From Eudorina sp. 2006-703-Eu-15 (Eukaryota; Chlorophyta; Chlorophyceae; Chlamydomonadales; Volvocaceae): a DNA stretch of 64,000 nucleotides. Below are positions 11,429 through 21,373 of this stretch, piece after piece; positions within the stretch are counted from its first letter, which is position 1; each line of letters starts with the position of its first letter. The translations under genes were made by a program, and so were the position numbers. The DNA lies in NCBI GenBank assembly GCA_003117195.1, contig BDSI01000090.1, forward strand, positions 310,001-374,000, written 5' to 3'. Below the pieces are notes generated by a model. That model was not told the DNA's origin and ran no database searches. It saw only the letters and a program-made list of their open reading frames with translations.

Positions 11429-12969
11429 GAGCACCTCCTATCAGCGGATGCTGCTGTCCTCGACGCGCACGGGCGGGGGTACGGACGGAACCAGCGGCGC
11501 CGCCGGGAGCCTGGCGGACGTGGGCTCGGGGTTGGTCCACTCGGTGGATCGGGGCACCGCCGGTGACCTCCACCACCGGGCGGGCGACATCGGGACCATC
11601 CGGGACAGCGCCTCGGGGATGGTGATGATGGACACGCGGCTGCTGTCCACGGGCGGCCTGCCGGGGCCGGCGGCGGGTGGGGGGGGCCCGCCGCCCGCCA
11701 TAGCCAGCGCCGGCGTCAGGGCGGGCAGCGGCGGCGGCGGCGGCGGCGGCGGCAGGGAGCGGCTGCCGGCGCGCATCCGGGCCGGGGGGAGCCTCTTCCG
11801 CGCGGGATCGTTCAGCGGGTATGGCAGGGGTGGGCGGGGTGGGTGGGTGAGTGGGGTGGGCGGGGTGGGTGGGTGAGTGGGGTGGGTGAGTGGGGTGAGG
11901 TGGGTGAGTGGGATGGCGGGGTCCCAACAGGGCGGCGAGCGGGGAGCGGGTCAGCAGGAGAAGTGGGGTGTAGGGTTCGACGGTCGAGCTGGGCTCAGGT
12001 TTCTTGTGCACACACCCTTGACTTCATGCGACAGTAAAAAAAACGGTTTTCCGCCGGACTTGTCCTGTGTGTGCCGGGACCGGTGCCGGGACGTCTGGTG
12101 CTCCCTCTGGCTGCAGCCACCTGCGTCGGCGCGCCGCCGAGGACACCTCCCGCGCCAGCGACTTCGGTGTCACAGCGGCGGCGGCGGCGGCCGTCCGACG
12201 CAGCACCCGCTCCCCTCCCGAGGCCGGCCGCCGCTTCGTCGCCACCGCCACGGGACTCAGCTACGTCGCCACCGTCGTGGGCGGCACCGCCGCGGGGACC
12301 CAGGGCCACCCCCCGAGCCCCGCGGTGTCCCCGGCGCTTCGGACCGCCCTGGCCTCGGGCGCGGGCGGGACAGGGTCCAACGCCGCCGGCGGCGGCGGCG
12401 GCGGATACTACTGGCGCCGTGACGTGCACGGCGCCGCCGCCGCCGCGGCGGCGGCGGCGTCATCGACCGGCGGCAGCATCCTCAGCTCCGCGCGCCGAGG
12501 GGAGCCGCGCGGGGATGGGTTGCTGCTGGACCGGTACCTGCCTGAGGGCGGCAACGGGTTCGTGATCGTTGTGGGGGAGGAGGACATCGAGGGCGAGTCG
12601 GACGGCGAGGAGATGGAGGGGGAGAGTGTGGACGGCGGTGAGGCGCACGAGGCGGCGCCCGCGTCGCCGCCGCCGCCGTCGATCGCGGCGGCGGCGATGC
12701 AGGCGACGCTTGGCGGCTCCGAGGCCGGCGGCAGAGCCCCGATCGTAGTTGGCGGCGGCGGCGGCGGCGGCGGCGGCATCGGTGCCGGCGGCGGCTCGCT
12801 GGGCTCCGCCGGCGAGAGGCAGGCGCAGCGGGGGCTGTCCATCGCCGCGACGCTGATGCACCTGAACAGCGGCCGTCTTGGCGGCGGCGGCGGCGGCGGC
12901 GGCGGCGGGGGTGCGTCGAGCAGTCCCGTCGTCTTGGCGCCCGCCTCGGGCGCGAGTGTGCACCTGTAA
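554..12969 (+). CDS. Class III adenylate/guanylate cyclase with two catalytic domains (3' part of gene)
   Basis: Predicted nucleotide cyclase making cAMP or cGMP; N-terminal exons lie outside the window. Exons: 554-4264, 4536-4713, 5095-5418, 5922-6029, 6536-6624, 7118-7387, 8355-8816, 9355-9797, 10756-11818, 12117-12969 (TAA), all in phase, about 2500 residues visible. The first exon is almost all Ala/Gly/Ser/Pro low complexity, ending in LVFR. The second gives GLRVRMGAHSG, the C-terminal half of catalytic domain 1; here the transition-state Asn/Arg positions read GLSMAKAVAD (Ser, Lys). Domain 2 is complete (5095-7387): VVVFMHVVGA has His where the first metal Asp belongs, EAVDGLVLASF keeps the second Asp, Glu stands at the purine-selecting Lys site, and GRAMNRAARI keeps Asn and Arg. 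The tail (8355 on) is low complexity with an acidic patch. Introns hold minisatellites and a tRNA-like SINE. Family confident; nucleotide specificity unproven. Confidence 0.85.
7740..7890 (-). mobile_element. tRNA-derived SINE-like relic in a cyclase intron
   Basis: Read on the minus strand there is an A-box-like CGGCTCAGTC (7854-7864) and, about 30 bases on, a near-perfect B box GGTTCGAATCC (7813-7823), the internal RNA polymerase III promoter of tRNA-derived SINEs. The T-arm stem does not pair properly, so it is not a working tRNA. It lies antisense in the cyclase intron 7388-8354. The 3' limit is not visible. Confidence 0.4.
8089..8207 (+). repeat. 21-bp minisatellite in cyclase intron
   Basis: The 21-base unit beginning TTCGCCCTCATCACACC starts at 8089, 8110, 8131, 8152 and 8173, with a partial sixth copy at 8194. 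The copies are essentially identical, which suggests recent or ongoing slippage. It lies in the intron 7388-8354. Confidence 0.9.
9120..9352 (+). repeat. Pyrimidine-rich short repeat before splice acceptor
   Basis: Imperfect repeats of CCCCACACCTCC with CTTCTCC or CTCTCC spacers run up to the CAG acceptor at 9352-9354 (intron 8817-9354). They form a polypyrimidine tract far longer than needed for splicing. Confidence 0.75.
9772..10200 (+). repeat. Minisatellite that duplicates an exon/intron boundary
   Basis: Units of about 59-79 bases start at 9772, 9839, 9905, 9971, 10030 and 10105, with a partial copy at 10184. Each full unit contains the last bases of the exon and the splice donor, GGCGCAG followed by GTGCGT, so donor-like sites lie at 9798, 9865, 9931, 9997, 10056 and 10131. 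Only the first gives an intact cyclase frame when joined to the acceptor at 10755: the next three shift frame, and the frame-keeping fifth and sixth read through a stop at 9893-9895. The units differ mainly in the number of GGGGCGGT blocks. Confidence 0.9.
10316..10341. repeat. 26-bp perfect palindrome
   Basis: The half-site ACCGTTGCCGACA is followed directly by its exact reverse complement with no spacer. It lies in the cyclase intron 9798-10755, about 115 bases after the minisatellite. Just upstream are two copies of GGTGTAC within CGGTGTACCGT and CGGTGTACGGT. It could be a transposon terminus or a dimeric-protein binding site; nothing else supports either. Confidence 0.85.
10561..10665 (-). 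repeat. (GT)n microsatellite joined to dispersed repeat A, copy 1
   Basis: A GT run of about 57 bases (10561-10617) adjoins repeat A at 10619-10665, recognised by GGCAGGCAGAGCAGGAGTGC and GTGACATGC. On the minus strand the element reads into a CA repeat. Other copies are at 14791-14822, 31100-31157, 31621-31680 and 48094-48147, nearly all beside GT/CA runs. They may be 3' ends of a LINE or SINE family with a CA-type tail. Confidence 0.7.
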
Positions 12970-14267
12970 GCTGTGGGAAGCTGGGGCGCGGGCTTTTTCC
13001 CTTCCTCTGGTGTGGCCCTGGCTACTCTCGCGGCCGTTTCGGGGCAGGACGGCACCTCGTCGCGGGACCTTCCCAGGCCAAGCGACAAAGAAGTGTGGTG
13101 GCGGTCCGGGCCGAGCTGTGGGCGAGGCCTTGCTGGCCGAGCTGTGGCGGGCCTTGAATGGTGGCGGCGCGAGAGGCCGAGCGGTTGTGCTGGCTGCCCC
13201 ATGGTGCCGCGACGTGGGCCTGTGGGATCGAGATGGCGAGATGCGGTGGGCGCCCGGGGCGGGGATGTCATGTCCGGGATCAACGTGGCCGGTGCGACCG
13301 CCGCGTGAGACCCCGATCCCCCGCCGCCCAAGTCCCACCGCCCAAGTCCCACGGACTCACGGCCCCCACCGACCTGAGTCGGCGACCCCGACGGCGACAA
13401 TCCAGATGTACGGCGGCGGGCGGCCGCAGCGGTCGCATTACCCCCTCGTACCGGACCTACCGAGGAGCCCCACGTGAGGGTGCGCACACGAACCAAGACC
13501 ATGTGCGATACAAGGGCACGTACCGAGTTGTGTGTGTGTGTGTTGTGAAGCGACCCGTGTGTGTCTTCGTGTCGGGGGCAGTTGCACTGGTGACCGGAAG
13601 CGGACGTTGCCGCCGTGGCTGTCGTAGTGGGGCTGCGGCTTGGATGTGAGGGGTGAGGTGCGGAGGGGCCCCCCCGGTGAGGGGTGAGGGGCGAGGGCTC
13701 ACTGGGCCCACTTGGCGCCCCCTCGCTCGTTGACATGCCAGCCTGATGGCGTGCCTTCTTGTAGCGAGGCAGCGAGGACAGTTCGCGTGGCTGCCGTAGA
13801 TTAGGACAGGCCGCTGTGTGGAGAGGGTTGGCCCTAGGGGAGGGTACGACCGTGGGCCGGAGACCGGCAGTTGCCGTCCCGCAGAGGGACCGTCGCGTCT
13901 CGTCTGTCGCGGGGTGCAGACCCCGTCGCGCTGCCCCCCACGGCTGCGTGGTTCCTCCCACGGGCCTTGGGCGCCCACGTAGTTCCCGACGTGTCTGTCC
14001 TCAGCTGCTCACGCAGGCCCGCCTCCCCGACCCTTCCCGGGGCCCTTAGTAGTCAGTTGGACACGGCATCACATCGCACGGCCTGACGGGCTGACGGCCT
14101 GCACCCGGGTCGCGAAGCTCTGTTGCGCCGCCCGCTTCACTTGCCGCGTGCGTACGACAGCGTTTCTGACCGGGCCCCCCCACTTGACCGCGCGCCTGGA
14201 TCCCAGTGCCCAAGCGCCCGACCAGGCGGGCCGGTTGGGGCGGTGTCGATCGGAGGGCTTGATCGCA

Positions 14268-14350
14268 CCTGCCATGTCATGTCATGTCATGTCATGCCAG
14301 TCCTTGGACGTCCATGTCATGTCATGCCGTGTCATGTCATGTCATGTCAT
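14268..14350 (+). repeat. CATGT pentanucleotide repeat, interrupted
   Basis: Runs of GTCATGTCATGTCATGTCAT are broken by a short CCAGTCCTTGGACGTC spacer around 14297-14312. It lies in the gene-free stretch after the cyclase. Confidence 0.85.
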
Positions 14351-17116
14351 GAGGTGTCACGTTTTATCATGACGCCAGGGCGATGGTTCTTTGGAGCACA
14401 TGCCAGTGCGGATGTCCGTCTGTTGCCAGTCCATCCCGCCGTTCCTGTTCTCTTTTCCTTGGGCGTCGACACCTCGAACCGGGAAGACGCGCGCGTTACC
14501 GGATGTGCCCGCTTGTGTCTAGGGTCCTTCCCCGCCCCCGTTGATTGGCGGTGTGGGTGCGTGGCCGGGTGCGAGGAGCGAGGGGCCCACCGGCGTGTGG
14601 AACGAACGAGCTGGCATCGCCGTTGTAGAGCGGTGTGTGCACCCGCAGCGGCCGAGTCGCGCGCGTGTGGTTGGCGACTGGACTGAGCCGCGCGGGGACG
14701 CGGGCGGGTAGGAAGTGTAGGTCCGGTCAAGGCGTGCCCTTCGGGTGTGTTGAGTAGCGAGAGCCCCACCCACCCGAACCCCCCGTGTGTCCTCAGGCAG
14801 GCAGGACAGGAGCGCGAGGGCCCCACCTAACCCGAATCCCCCGGGTGTGCGTGTGCGTGTGCGTGTGCGTGTGCAATGCGTGATAGTCAGCCATCGACTG
14901 GGGCATGATGGTTGCTGGGGCAGTCCACCACCCTGCCCCACGTGGAACGGCCGCCGAACCCCGCCGCCGTGACGAATGAGGCGCACATATCCCGCACCGC
15001 CTGGGGCCCTGGGCTGCACCCGCTTGCCGCAGCGGCTCCCATGCCTGCATCGCCCATCGGGGGGTTAGTCCTGACCGGCTTGTGTCCCCGGGCCCGTTTG
15101 GCGAGTGGAAGGGGAGGATGGCCCGTGGATGCAAACCAGCAACGCAACATCACACGTCTCTCACACCACGCCACACACCACACCCCACGCACCACACCAC
15201 ACACCACACCACACCATCACATACAACACAACACAACACAACACAGCACCACAACAAACTTAGTTGTAGCTCACGGCGTCGTTGGGGTCGTTGGGTTCCG
15301 CCGAGCGGTTGACTGTTACTAGTAATCGTCCGCGTGGGGGCTGTCGCTGGGGCCGGCGGGCGGCCGCACCGACTGGTCTCCTGTGTTGACGAGTGGACTG
15401 CTTGGCGGGGCGGCGGGCGGTGGGGCTTCACAGGGCACCTGTCGACAGGGTGGGTGGGTGGGTGGGTGGATCCGAATGGTGGTCGCGGCGCGCAGAAGGC
15501 CGAAGTTGCCGTCTACAGAGTTCGCCCGGATGAACGAATGACCCTCGTGGGTAGTCAGTACGGTTAGTACCATGTACATCTGTACGGCAGTACCCAGCAC
15601 GTTGGCGCCACGTGACAAGCAAGTGGGCTGGCGTGTCGCTGGCCCCCGGGGCTCGACGGAGCGCCGCACGAGTCGCACAAATGAAAGTTGGTCGGAGGGA
15701 GGCGGTGATCATCCACGCCTGTGCCGGGGGGCGGAGGGGACATCGCTCCTCCGTGCCCGCCAAGAGGCGCTGATTCTGGGAGCGCGCGGACGACAAAACG
15801 CATGCGTCGGTACTTGCTTACGTGGAGTGGCTACGGTTAGGACAGAGGGGCGCTCGGCGTGGGGGCCCCATCGGGCCCCCATTGGGCCCCCTGGGGTTCC
15901 GACCGGAGCAACAGATCGCCTTGCAGGTCAGCGACTGCAGCGGCACATAATGCTCATCGCGGATGTGAGGCTCTTGCTGTCATGCTGAGGAAACAAGCGA
16001 GGCCAAGACCCTTGCTGGTTGGAAGCGCGGTGCCGCCGCCGCGCAACGAGTCCTTTTCTTTGCAGGTTCTGACACACATCGCGACAATTCTCTTCCGTAC
16101 GACATGTGCTGGTGGGTCCGTTCGGGGTTGTGCTGCGCTTCTTGTGGCTTCTTTTTCCTTGTTCTTGGAGGACGGGTCTCGATATGGGGGACAGCAGGGT
16201 AGGCGTGGGAGACGCTGCAGGGCCGGCGGCCATGATGCGGCGGCGGCCATAATGCCGCTGCTCCGGCCTCCTGTTGGCGGGAGATCGCCAACCCGGTGGT
16301 GGTCCGCGTGGAAGACTTGGAACGTTGTGCGCCCAGCTGCTGACATTCGCGTGGGTGAGCATGGCATGATTGGCGCCCCTGGTTGGGGATGGCTGGCTCG
16401 ATGGACGAGTTGACGAGGCTGCATTGCGAGGGATTTAAGAGTGGGGCGTGTGAGCTGGAGAGCTGGCAAATGTGCGGTACTTCGCGGCTTTCGGACGGCG
16501 AGGGATGAAGTCGATCGGTGGTGTTGCGAGCAGCGGTTGCGTAGTAATGAGTTGGATATGGATATAATTCATGACATAATAATCCGTGGCTTGTGTGTGT
16601 GTGAGTGTGTGCAGCGGAGATGGAAACGGGGTTGGCGGTGAGTGTTGGAACTATAGGAATGCTGTAAAATTGCAGCGATCCCGGCAACCACAAATACGGC
16701 ACGTTGCTCGACCTTGGTAATTAAGACTTGCCGATCAACATCCATAGTAGATATACATGGCATAGTGAGATCAGGATGTGGAAAGGAGACCCGGATACAC
16801 CTCAATTCAGACACGTCGTCCCACGTATCGCGTTTGTCAAAGTCTCCTGTGTACCCAGCAGCTTCCGACAGCGCTCATGGAAGCAGAAAGTGGCAAAGAT
16901 TCAGTGTGTTTTGTGGAGGCCAAGTGGCCAACCGCGCAACCGGATCATTTATGGTCGTTGCAAGTGGTTATGTACGGAGCCGTTGCTGCAACGACAAGGA
17001 GCTGTTCGACGCCAACTTACGCGAGTGGCATACGCAGGTCACCTCGACTTCTTCATCAGTTGCATCGCTGTGTGTCCGTTGCATGTGATAAGCTCTGATA
17101 CTGTTAGGGAAAGAGC

Positions 17117-17124
17117 GCGCCAAA
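17117..17124 (+). promoter_or_regulatory. E2F/DP-type binding site upstream of POLD3
   Basis: GCGCCAAA, the reverse complement of the E2F consensus TTTGGCGC, sits in GCGCGCCAAAA about 150 bases before the start codon of the polymerase delta subunit. Replication genes in plants and green algae are commonly under E2F/RB control, so the placement fits; function here is inferred. Confidence 0.5.
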
Positions 17125-17273
17125 AGCCTTTGCATTTCGTTTCAAATCTTCACCTCTGTCATTGGTGCTGAATACAACTACATTAATAACACTACCTGCG
17201 AGGTCGGCATAACGACTGGGCATCACGGGAAATAGTTGTTCATATTTCAAGCCGAGGGCCAACAGTTGGAAAT

Positions 17274-20200
17274 ATGCCTCTTGATGATTCAGCGGAGATG
17301 GTCCAGGAGCTATGCAATTATGTACAAGACGAGTTAAAGGTCGGTGTTTCGGGGTTACCAGCTCCGTGAGGTCGTGCGGGAGTACAGTTACGTCCTCGCT
17401 TGCTTGCGCACACTCACGAGTGATTGTACAAAGGCATTGAATTATGATTTAACACAAGTAACGCGCAGGTCTTATCATACAAATGGGTTGCAAGACACTA
17501 CTCAATCTCCTCGAACACGGCCAAGCGGTAATGCGCAGCGCTGCAGCGCATGCAATCCGCGGAATGCACCCACGGGGACTTTCCTTGCGCCTGCAGGATT
17601 TTATTCCAGCTCGCCGAACAACAGCGTGATAAAGTCCGCACGGTGTATTTGGTTTCGGGGTGGACAAAACAGGAACCCCCGAGCCATGTACATCAACTGG
17701 TTGAGGCAACGCAGCTTCAAGGTTAGTCCTCTGCCCCGCGTCTGGAGTTACACCATTTCGCATAGCGCCGAATGTTTCATCGTCGTCCGCTTAGTCGCCG
17801 ACTTCGCACGACCCCAACCTCTATTGCCTCTTCGCTCCGGGCCATCCTCAACCGGCTCGTTGATACTTCTGCCCTCGCCCACCCTTGCCGCATGGTCAAT
17901 CTCCGTCAGTCTGCCGGGAGTCCCTATCGGAGGTCACCGGAATGCACGTTTACAGGTGAATAGTGCGCATGGTGGCCAGGCCTTGCATGTTTTCGTGGCG
18001 CCGGGGCACGGGTCCTGGACAAGGGGTTGCGGTACACCCTCCGGTACACCCCGGGTGTACCCCTTCCAATATGCAGAACCCCCTCTGAGCAACCGTAGCC
18101 CGGCCATATGTAATGACCGGTGACAAGTCAAGCTCATCCGGGCATGTCCCCGCAGTCCAGTGGCTGCCAGCGCGCGATGGAAAGCTGCAGGCAAGGCTGT
18201 GTTTGTCACCGCCACAGCTGCTTGGCTGTCCCTAGGTTGACGAGTCAGAATCTCCGCGTACCTGCCGCGTGCTTGCTCATGTACACGGCGGGCGGCGGCG
18301 CGTTGCGTTCGAAGGCCGCTTTGTGCCTTTTGGCCAACACCACTGAAGTGTACCTCCCGTCCCGCGACCGTTCGCCTTCGCCAATGTCACCCGACGTAAC
18401 CTGTACGCAATTGTCCTCGATCGGTTTTTGGCCACGTCCTTTCGCCTCACGCTGTACCTCCGGGGGTGGGTGCCTCGCGAGACAGCGTCGCGCCCAACCA
18501 GGCCGCCAATCCGGACAGCCTGTGGCAAGTGACCTACCAGCAGTCGCAGCAGCTGCTCAAGGAGATCATGACCGGCCAACCTAGCGCCTCGGCAGAGACC
18601 TTTCGCAGCAACAGCTGCTCTGCGGTACGCTTCGTCGCCCCGCCGCCGTCGCAGGGCCAACGGCCGCAACCACCAGCAGTCGCTGTAGCTGCACCGGCGG
18701 CAAAGGCCAGCGTGGCCGCCCCGCGTGCCGCGGCGCCGCCACTGCCACTGCCGGAATCCAAAGCGGGTAAGTTGTGCGCATGTGGGGGTTTGCCGTGTGC
18801 TGCGGCAGCGAGGCCGGGGAAGCGTGCGCCGGTTCGCGGCCAACGGCAACGTTGTCCGTTGTGAACTAACACCATCGCGGTATTGTACTAGCCGCATTTT
18901 ATGTTTTGATTTGGGGATGGTGAAGGATTTGGTGCTGGGTCTGCTGCGCAATGCTTAGCACGTCACCGAAATCGATTCCACAAGTGCTGTGGCGCCGGGC
19001 TGTTGATAGGACTCAGGGGTGTCACGGGAAATGGTGGTCCTGGGGCGATCACGCAGCGGCCTGCCACGTGTGCTGGCATCCACTCAGTCAGGTACGCTGC
19101 GGCTCGGCGGTGGCAGCTACCCCTTCGCTTGGGGCCCTTGGGCATCATTTGATTGGGTCGGCGTTCAGAAACACCTTGTTGCGGCTTGGCATGCTGTTCC
19201 TTGCCCTCTCACTCAGCGTCCCCCGGGGCCGAACGTGCCGGCGTCTTGATGAGCAGTCGCACGACCGCCTGGCCTGTGAAATCTGCAAGCTCACAATCAT
19301 TGGCACAACAACAATCTGGGTACGGGTGCTGCATTTATATGAACGCATTAAGAGAGGAAGGCGAGACGCCGCAGACTTTTTCAGCGGCGAATTGTATACG
19401 TATGTGGTTGCCGGCCGCACATTACAGACCGCTGTGTTGCAGCTCTAGGGACACAGGCGCCGTAAATTGATGTCGCTCCTGTCGGTTGCTGTGCAGTGCC
19501 GGAAGGCGACCGCAAAGAGGCTGCCGGCGCCTCACCGCCCAAGGCTGCCGCGCCGTCGCCCCCGAAGGCCGCCGGCCCTTCCCCGCCCAAGGCCGCAGGG
19601 GCGGCAGCGGGTGGCAAGGCCGCCGGCAAGGGTGCGTCTGCAGCAGCAGCTAAGCCGAACACGCTTGCCAATATGTGGAGCAAGGCGCCCGCGAAGCCCA
19701 AGTCGGCAGCAGCGGCGGCGCCTGTATCAGAGGCTGTGCAACCCGCCGTTGCGGTACCGCCGCCGGACCCCAGCGCAAATGTCATGGACGACATGGACGA
19801 GGAGGAAGAGGCGCTCCATGTAGGGGGGCGCAACGGCCGGGGGCGCAAGCGCCGTGGTGCGCAGCTGGATGACAGCGAGGACGAGGGCGGTGAGGCGGCG
19901 CCAGGCGAGGCTGAAGCAGCAGCCGCGCCCACAACGGACGGAGGGAATGCCGCCGCAGAGCCAACGGGCGGTCAGGCGGAACCTCAGGGGCGCGCACCTG
20001 GCAAAGGGTCGAAAGCGAAGGGAGCCGGCAAGGTAGGCGCCAGCGCTGGAACGTAAGCGGGAAAATTTGTTGCAGTGACTGCCAGGGCACAGATCCGGTA
20101 AAGATCCGGTAAGATCCGGCAGAGATCCGGTAAAACGCGACGGAAGTGGGAGGCAGCTGGGCACAGGCAGATGACGGACAGATGCGAGGCGGAGTGCACG

Positions 20201-21373
20201 AGGGAACTGTTACTTTGCGTGGTTTGGGATGAGTAAGGCTGGCAGCGTGGGCAGCCAGTGCGATGCGGTCACGGCTTCTTGGTGAGCAGGGTACTCATAC
20301 TTAACCTTCCTGCAGCGGCGTTCACCACCCCGTTGGTTTGGATGATATTGTTTCTCATGATGGTTTTCATGACCTGCACGATCGTATGTATCATGGCAGC
20401 TCAGGCCGTACCCTGGGAATCAGCAAAGCCGTCAACGCCCCCTGCGTCGCTCCATTTTTTGCCCCATATTGTCAAGAAGCATCACCGACGGGCCCCCAAT
20501 ACTTGATCCGTTGACTGACAGCAGGCACCCGCGGGGAGCAAGGGTAAGGCCGGGACCGCCAAGCGTGCCAAGACAACGGAGGCAGCCGTGCAGCCGGCGG
20601 CCGTGTCCTCGGGGGCCGAGGAGTCCGCCGGCGACGACACCAGCATGGACGACGCGGTGGGGGCCGCCCTGGACGCTGCGGCCGCACCAGCCCCGGCGCC
20701 AGACACGGCGGCAGCTCCGTCGAGGCCGGCAGGTGAGGTGGCAAAGAGGGATGCAGTAAGGCACAACGTACGGCATAGCTTGTGGTGTGCATGGACGCTG
20801 TTGGCAAGGTGCGCGGGCGCCGGACGGCGGGCCACGGGTATGTTGTCGGTCGGATACCTTAGCGGCGATGCCGCCTGTTACAACGTCTATGGGACGGCTG
20901 TGGGTGGTAGGCAGCTAGCCGTGCAAGATAGCTCGGGCCCTCTTCCCCCGCAACACGGCCGAGCAGGTGGTGGCGGTGGGCGCGGGCGAAAGATCACCCG
21001 TACCTACATCAACGACGAGGGCGAGGAGGTAACGGAGGAAGTCTGGGAGGACGGGCCCGCGCCGCTGCAGCCGCAGCAGCAGCAAGCTGCCCCAGCCCCG
21101 GCGGCGAAGGCCGCGGCGGTGGCCAAGCCGGCGGCCAAAGCTCCTGCAGCGGCAGGCAAGACCACCAAAGTGAGTTTGCAGTCCTATGGGCGCTTGTTGC
21201 AGTGGGCTGCTGGTGGCATCAAATCCCGAGTCAGATCTACTTTGCCCTGACCTTCATGACAGTAGAGGTGTAGGTACTCAATTGCTGAGCGTTTACGCTG
21301 TGGGCGCGTTTCGCAGGGCAAGGCGCCCGCTGCCGGCCAGAAGTCCATGACGTCATTCTTTTCCAAGAAATAA
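17274..21373 (+). CDS. POLD3: DNA polymerase delta subunit 3 (p66/Cdc27 family)
   Basis: Accessory subunit of the lagging-strand polymerase delta; links the complex to PCNA in the nucleus. Exons 17274-17339, 17469-17527, 17597-17721, 17910-17955, 18486-18766, 19497-20032, 20522-20732, 20967-21169, 21317-21373 (TAA) join in phase to 527 residues. The N-terminal winged-helix region is spread over small exons: VLSYKWVARHYSISSNTAK, then VRTVYLVSGW, then GMHVYS, then LWQVTYQQSQ. A Pro/Ala/Lys-rich acidic linker follows (DDMDEEEE, DDSEDEGG). RKITRTYINDEGEEVTEEV matches the conserved block near the family's C terminus. The last residues hold a canonical PCNA-interacting box, QKSMTSFF. The start is the first ATG of the N-terminal exon, preceded by lower-GC promoter sequence with an E2F site. 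The 20522 acceptor is an ambiguous CAGCAG, so one Gln may be optional. Confidence 0.93.
20091..20131 (+). repeat. Short tandem repeat of AGATCCGGTA
   Basis: Four imperfect copies of a 10-11-base unit (AGATCCGGTA or AGATCCGGCAG) lie in the POLD3 intron 20033-20521. Confidence 0.85.

Larger units (their letters stand above)
12970..17273. other. Repeat-rich intergenic stretch, no recognised gene
   Basis: No open frame here shows a recognisable family or a coherent exon series. It should hold the cyclase 3' UTR; the only TGTAA motifs are one overlapping the cyclase stop (12965-12969) and one at 16663-16667, so the 3' end is unclear. Contents: CATGT pentamer repeats (14268-14350), a diverged repeat A (14791-14822), a GTGTGC run (14848-14874), CACACCA-type repeats (15160-15250), GGGCCCC blocks (15867-15892), and from about 16550 a lower-GC block that probably contains the polymerase delta subunit promoter. 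Confidence 0.6.

Noticed and set aside
14083..14830. Open frames around the CATGT repeat
   Set aside because: Frames are driven by repeat and GC composition; no start, splice or family evidence.
15980..16702. Minus-strand frame of 240 codons and a plus-strand frame at 16714-17088
   Set aside because: No recognisable domains, no splice-consistent neighbours, and the second overlaps the POLD3 promoter region.
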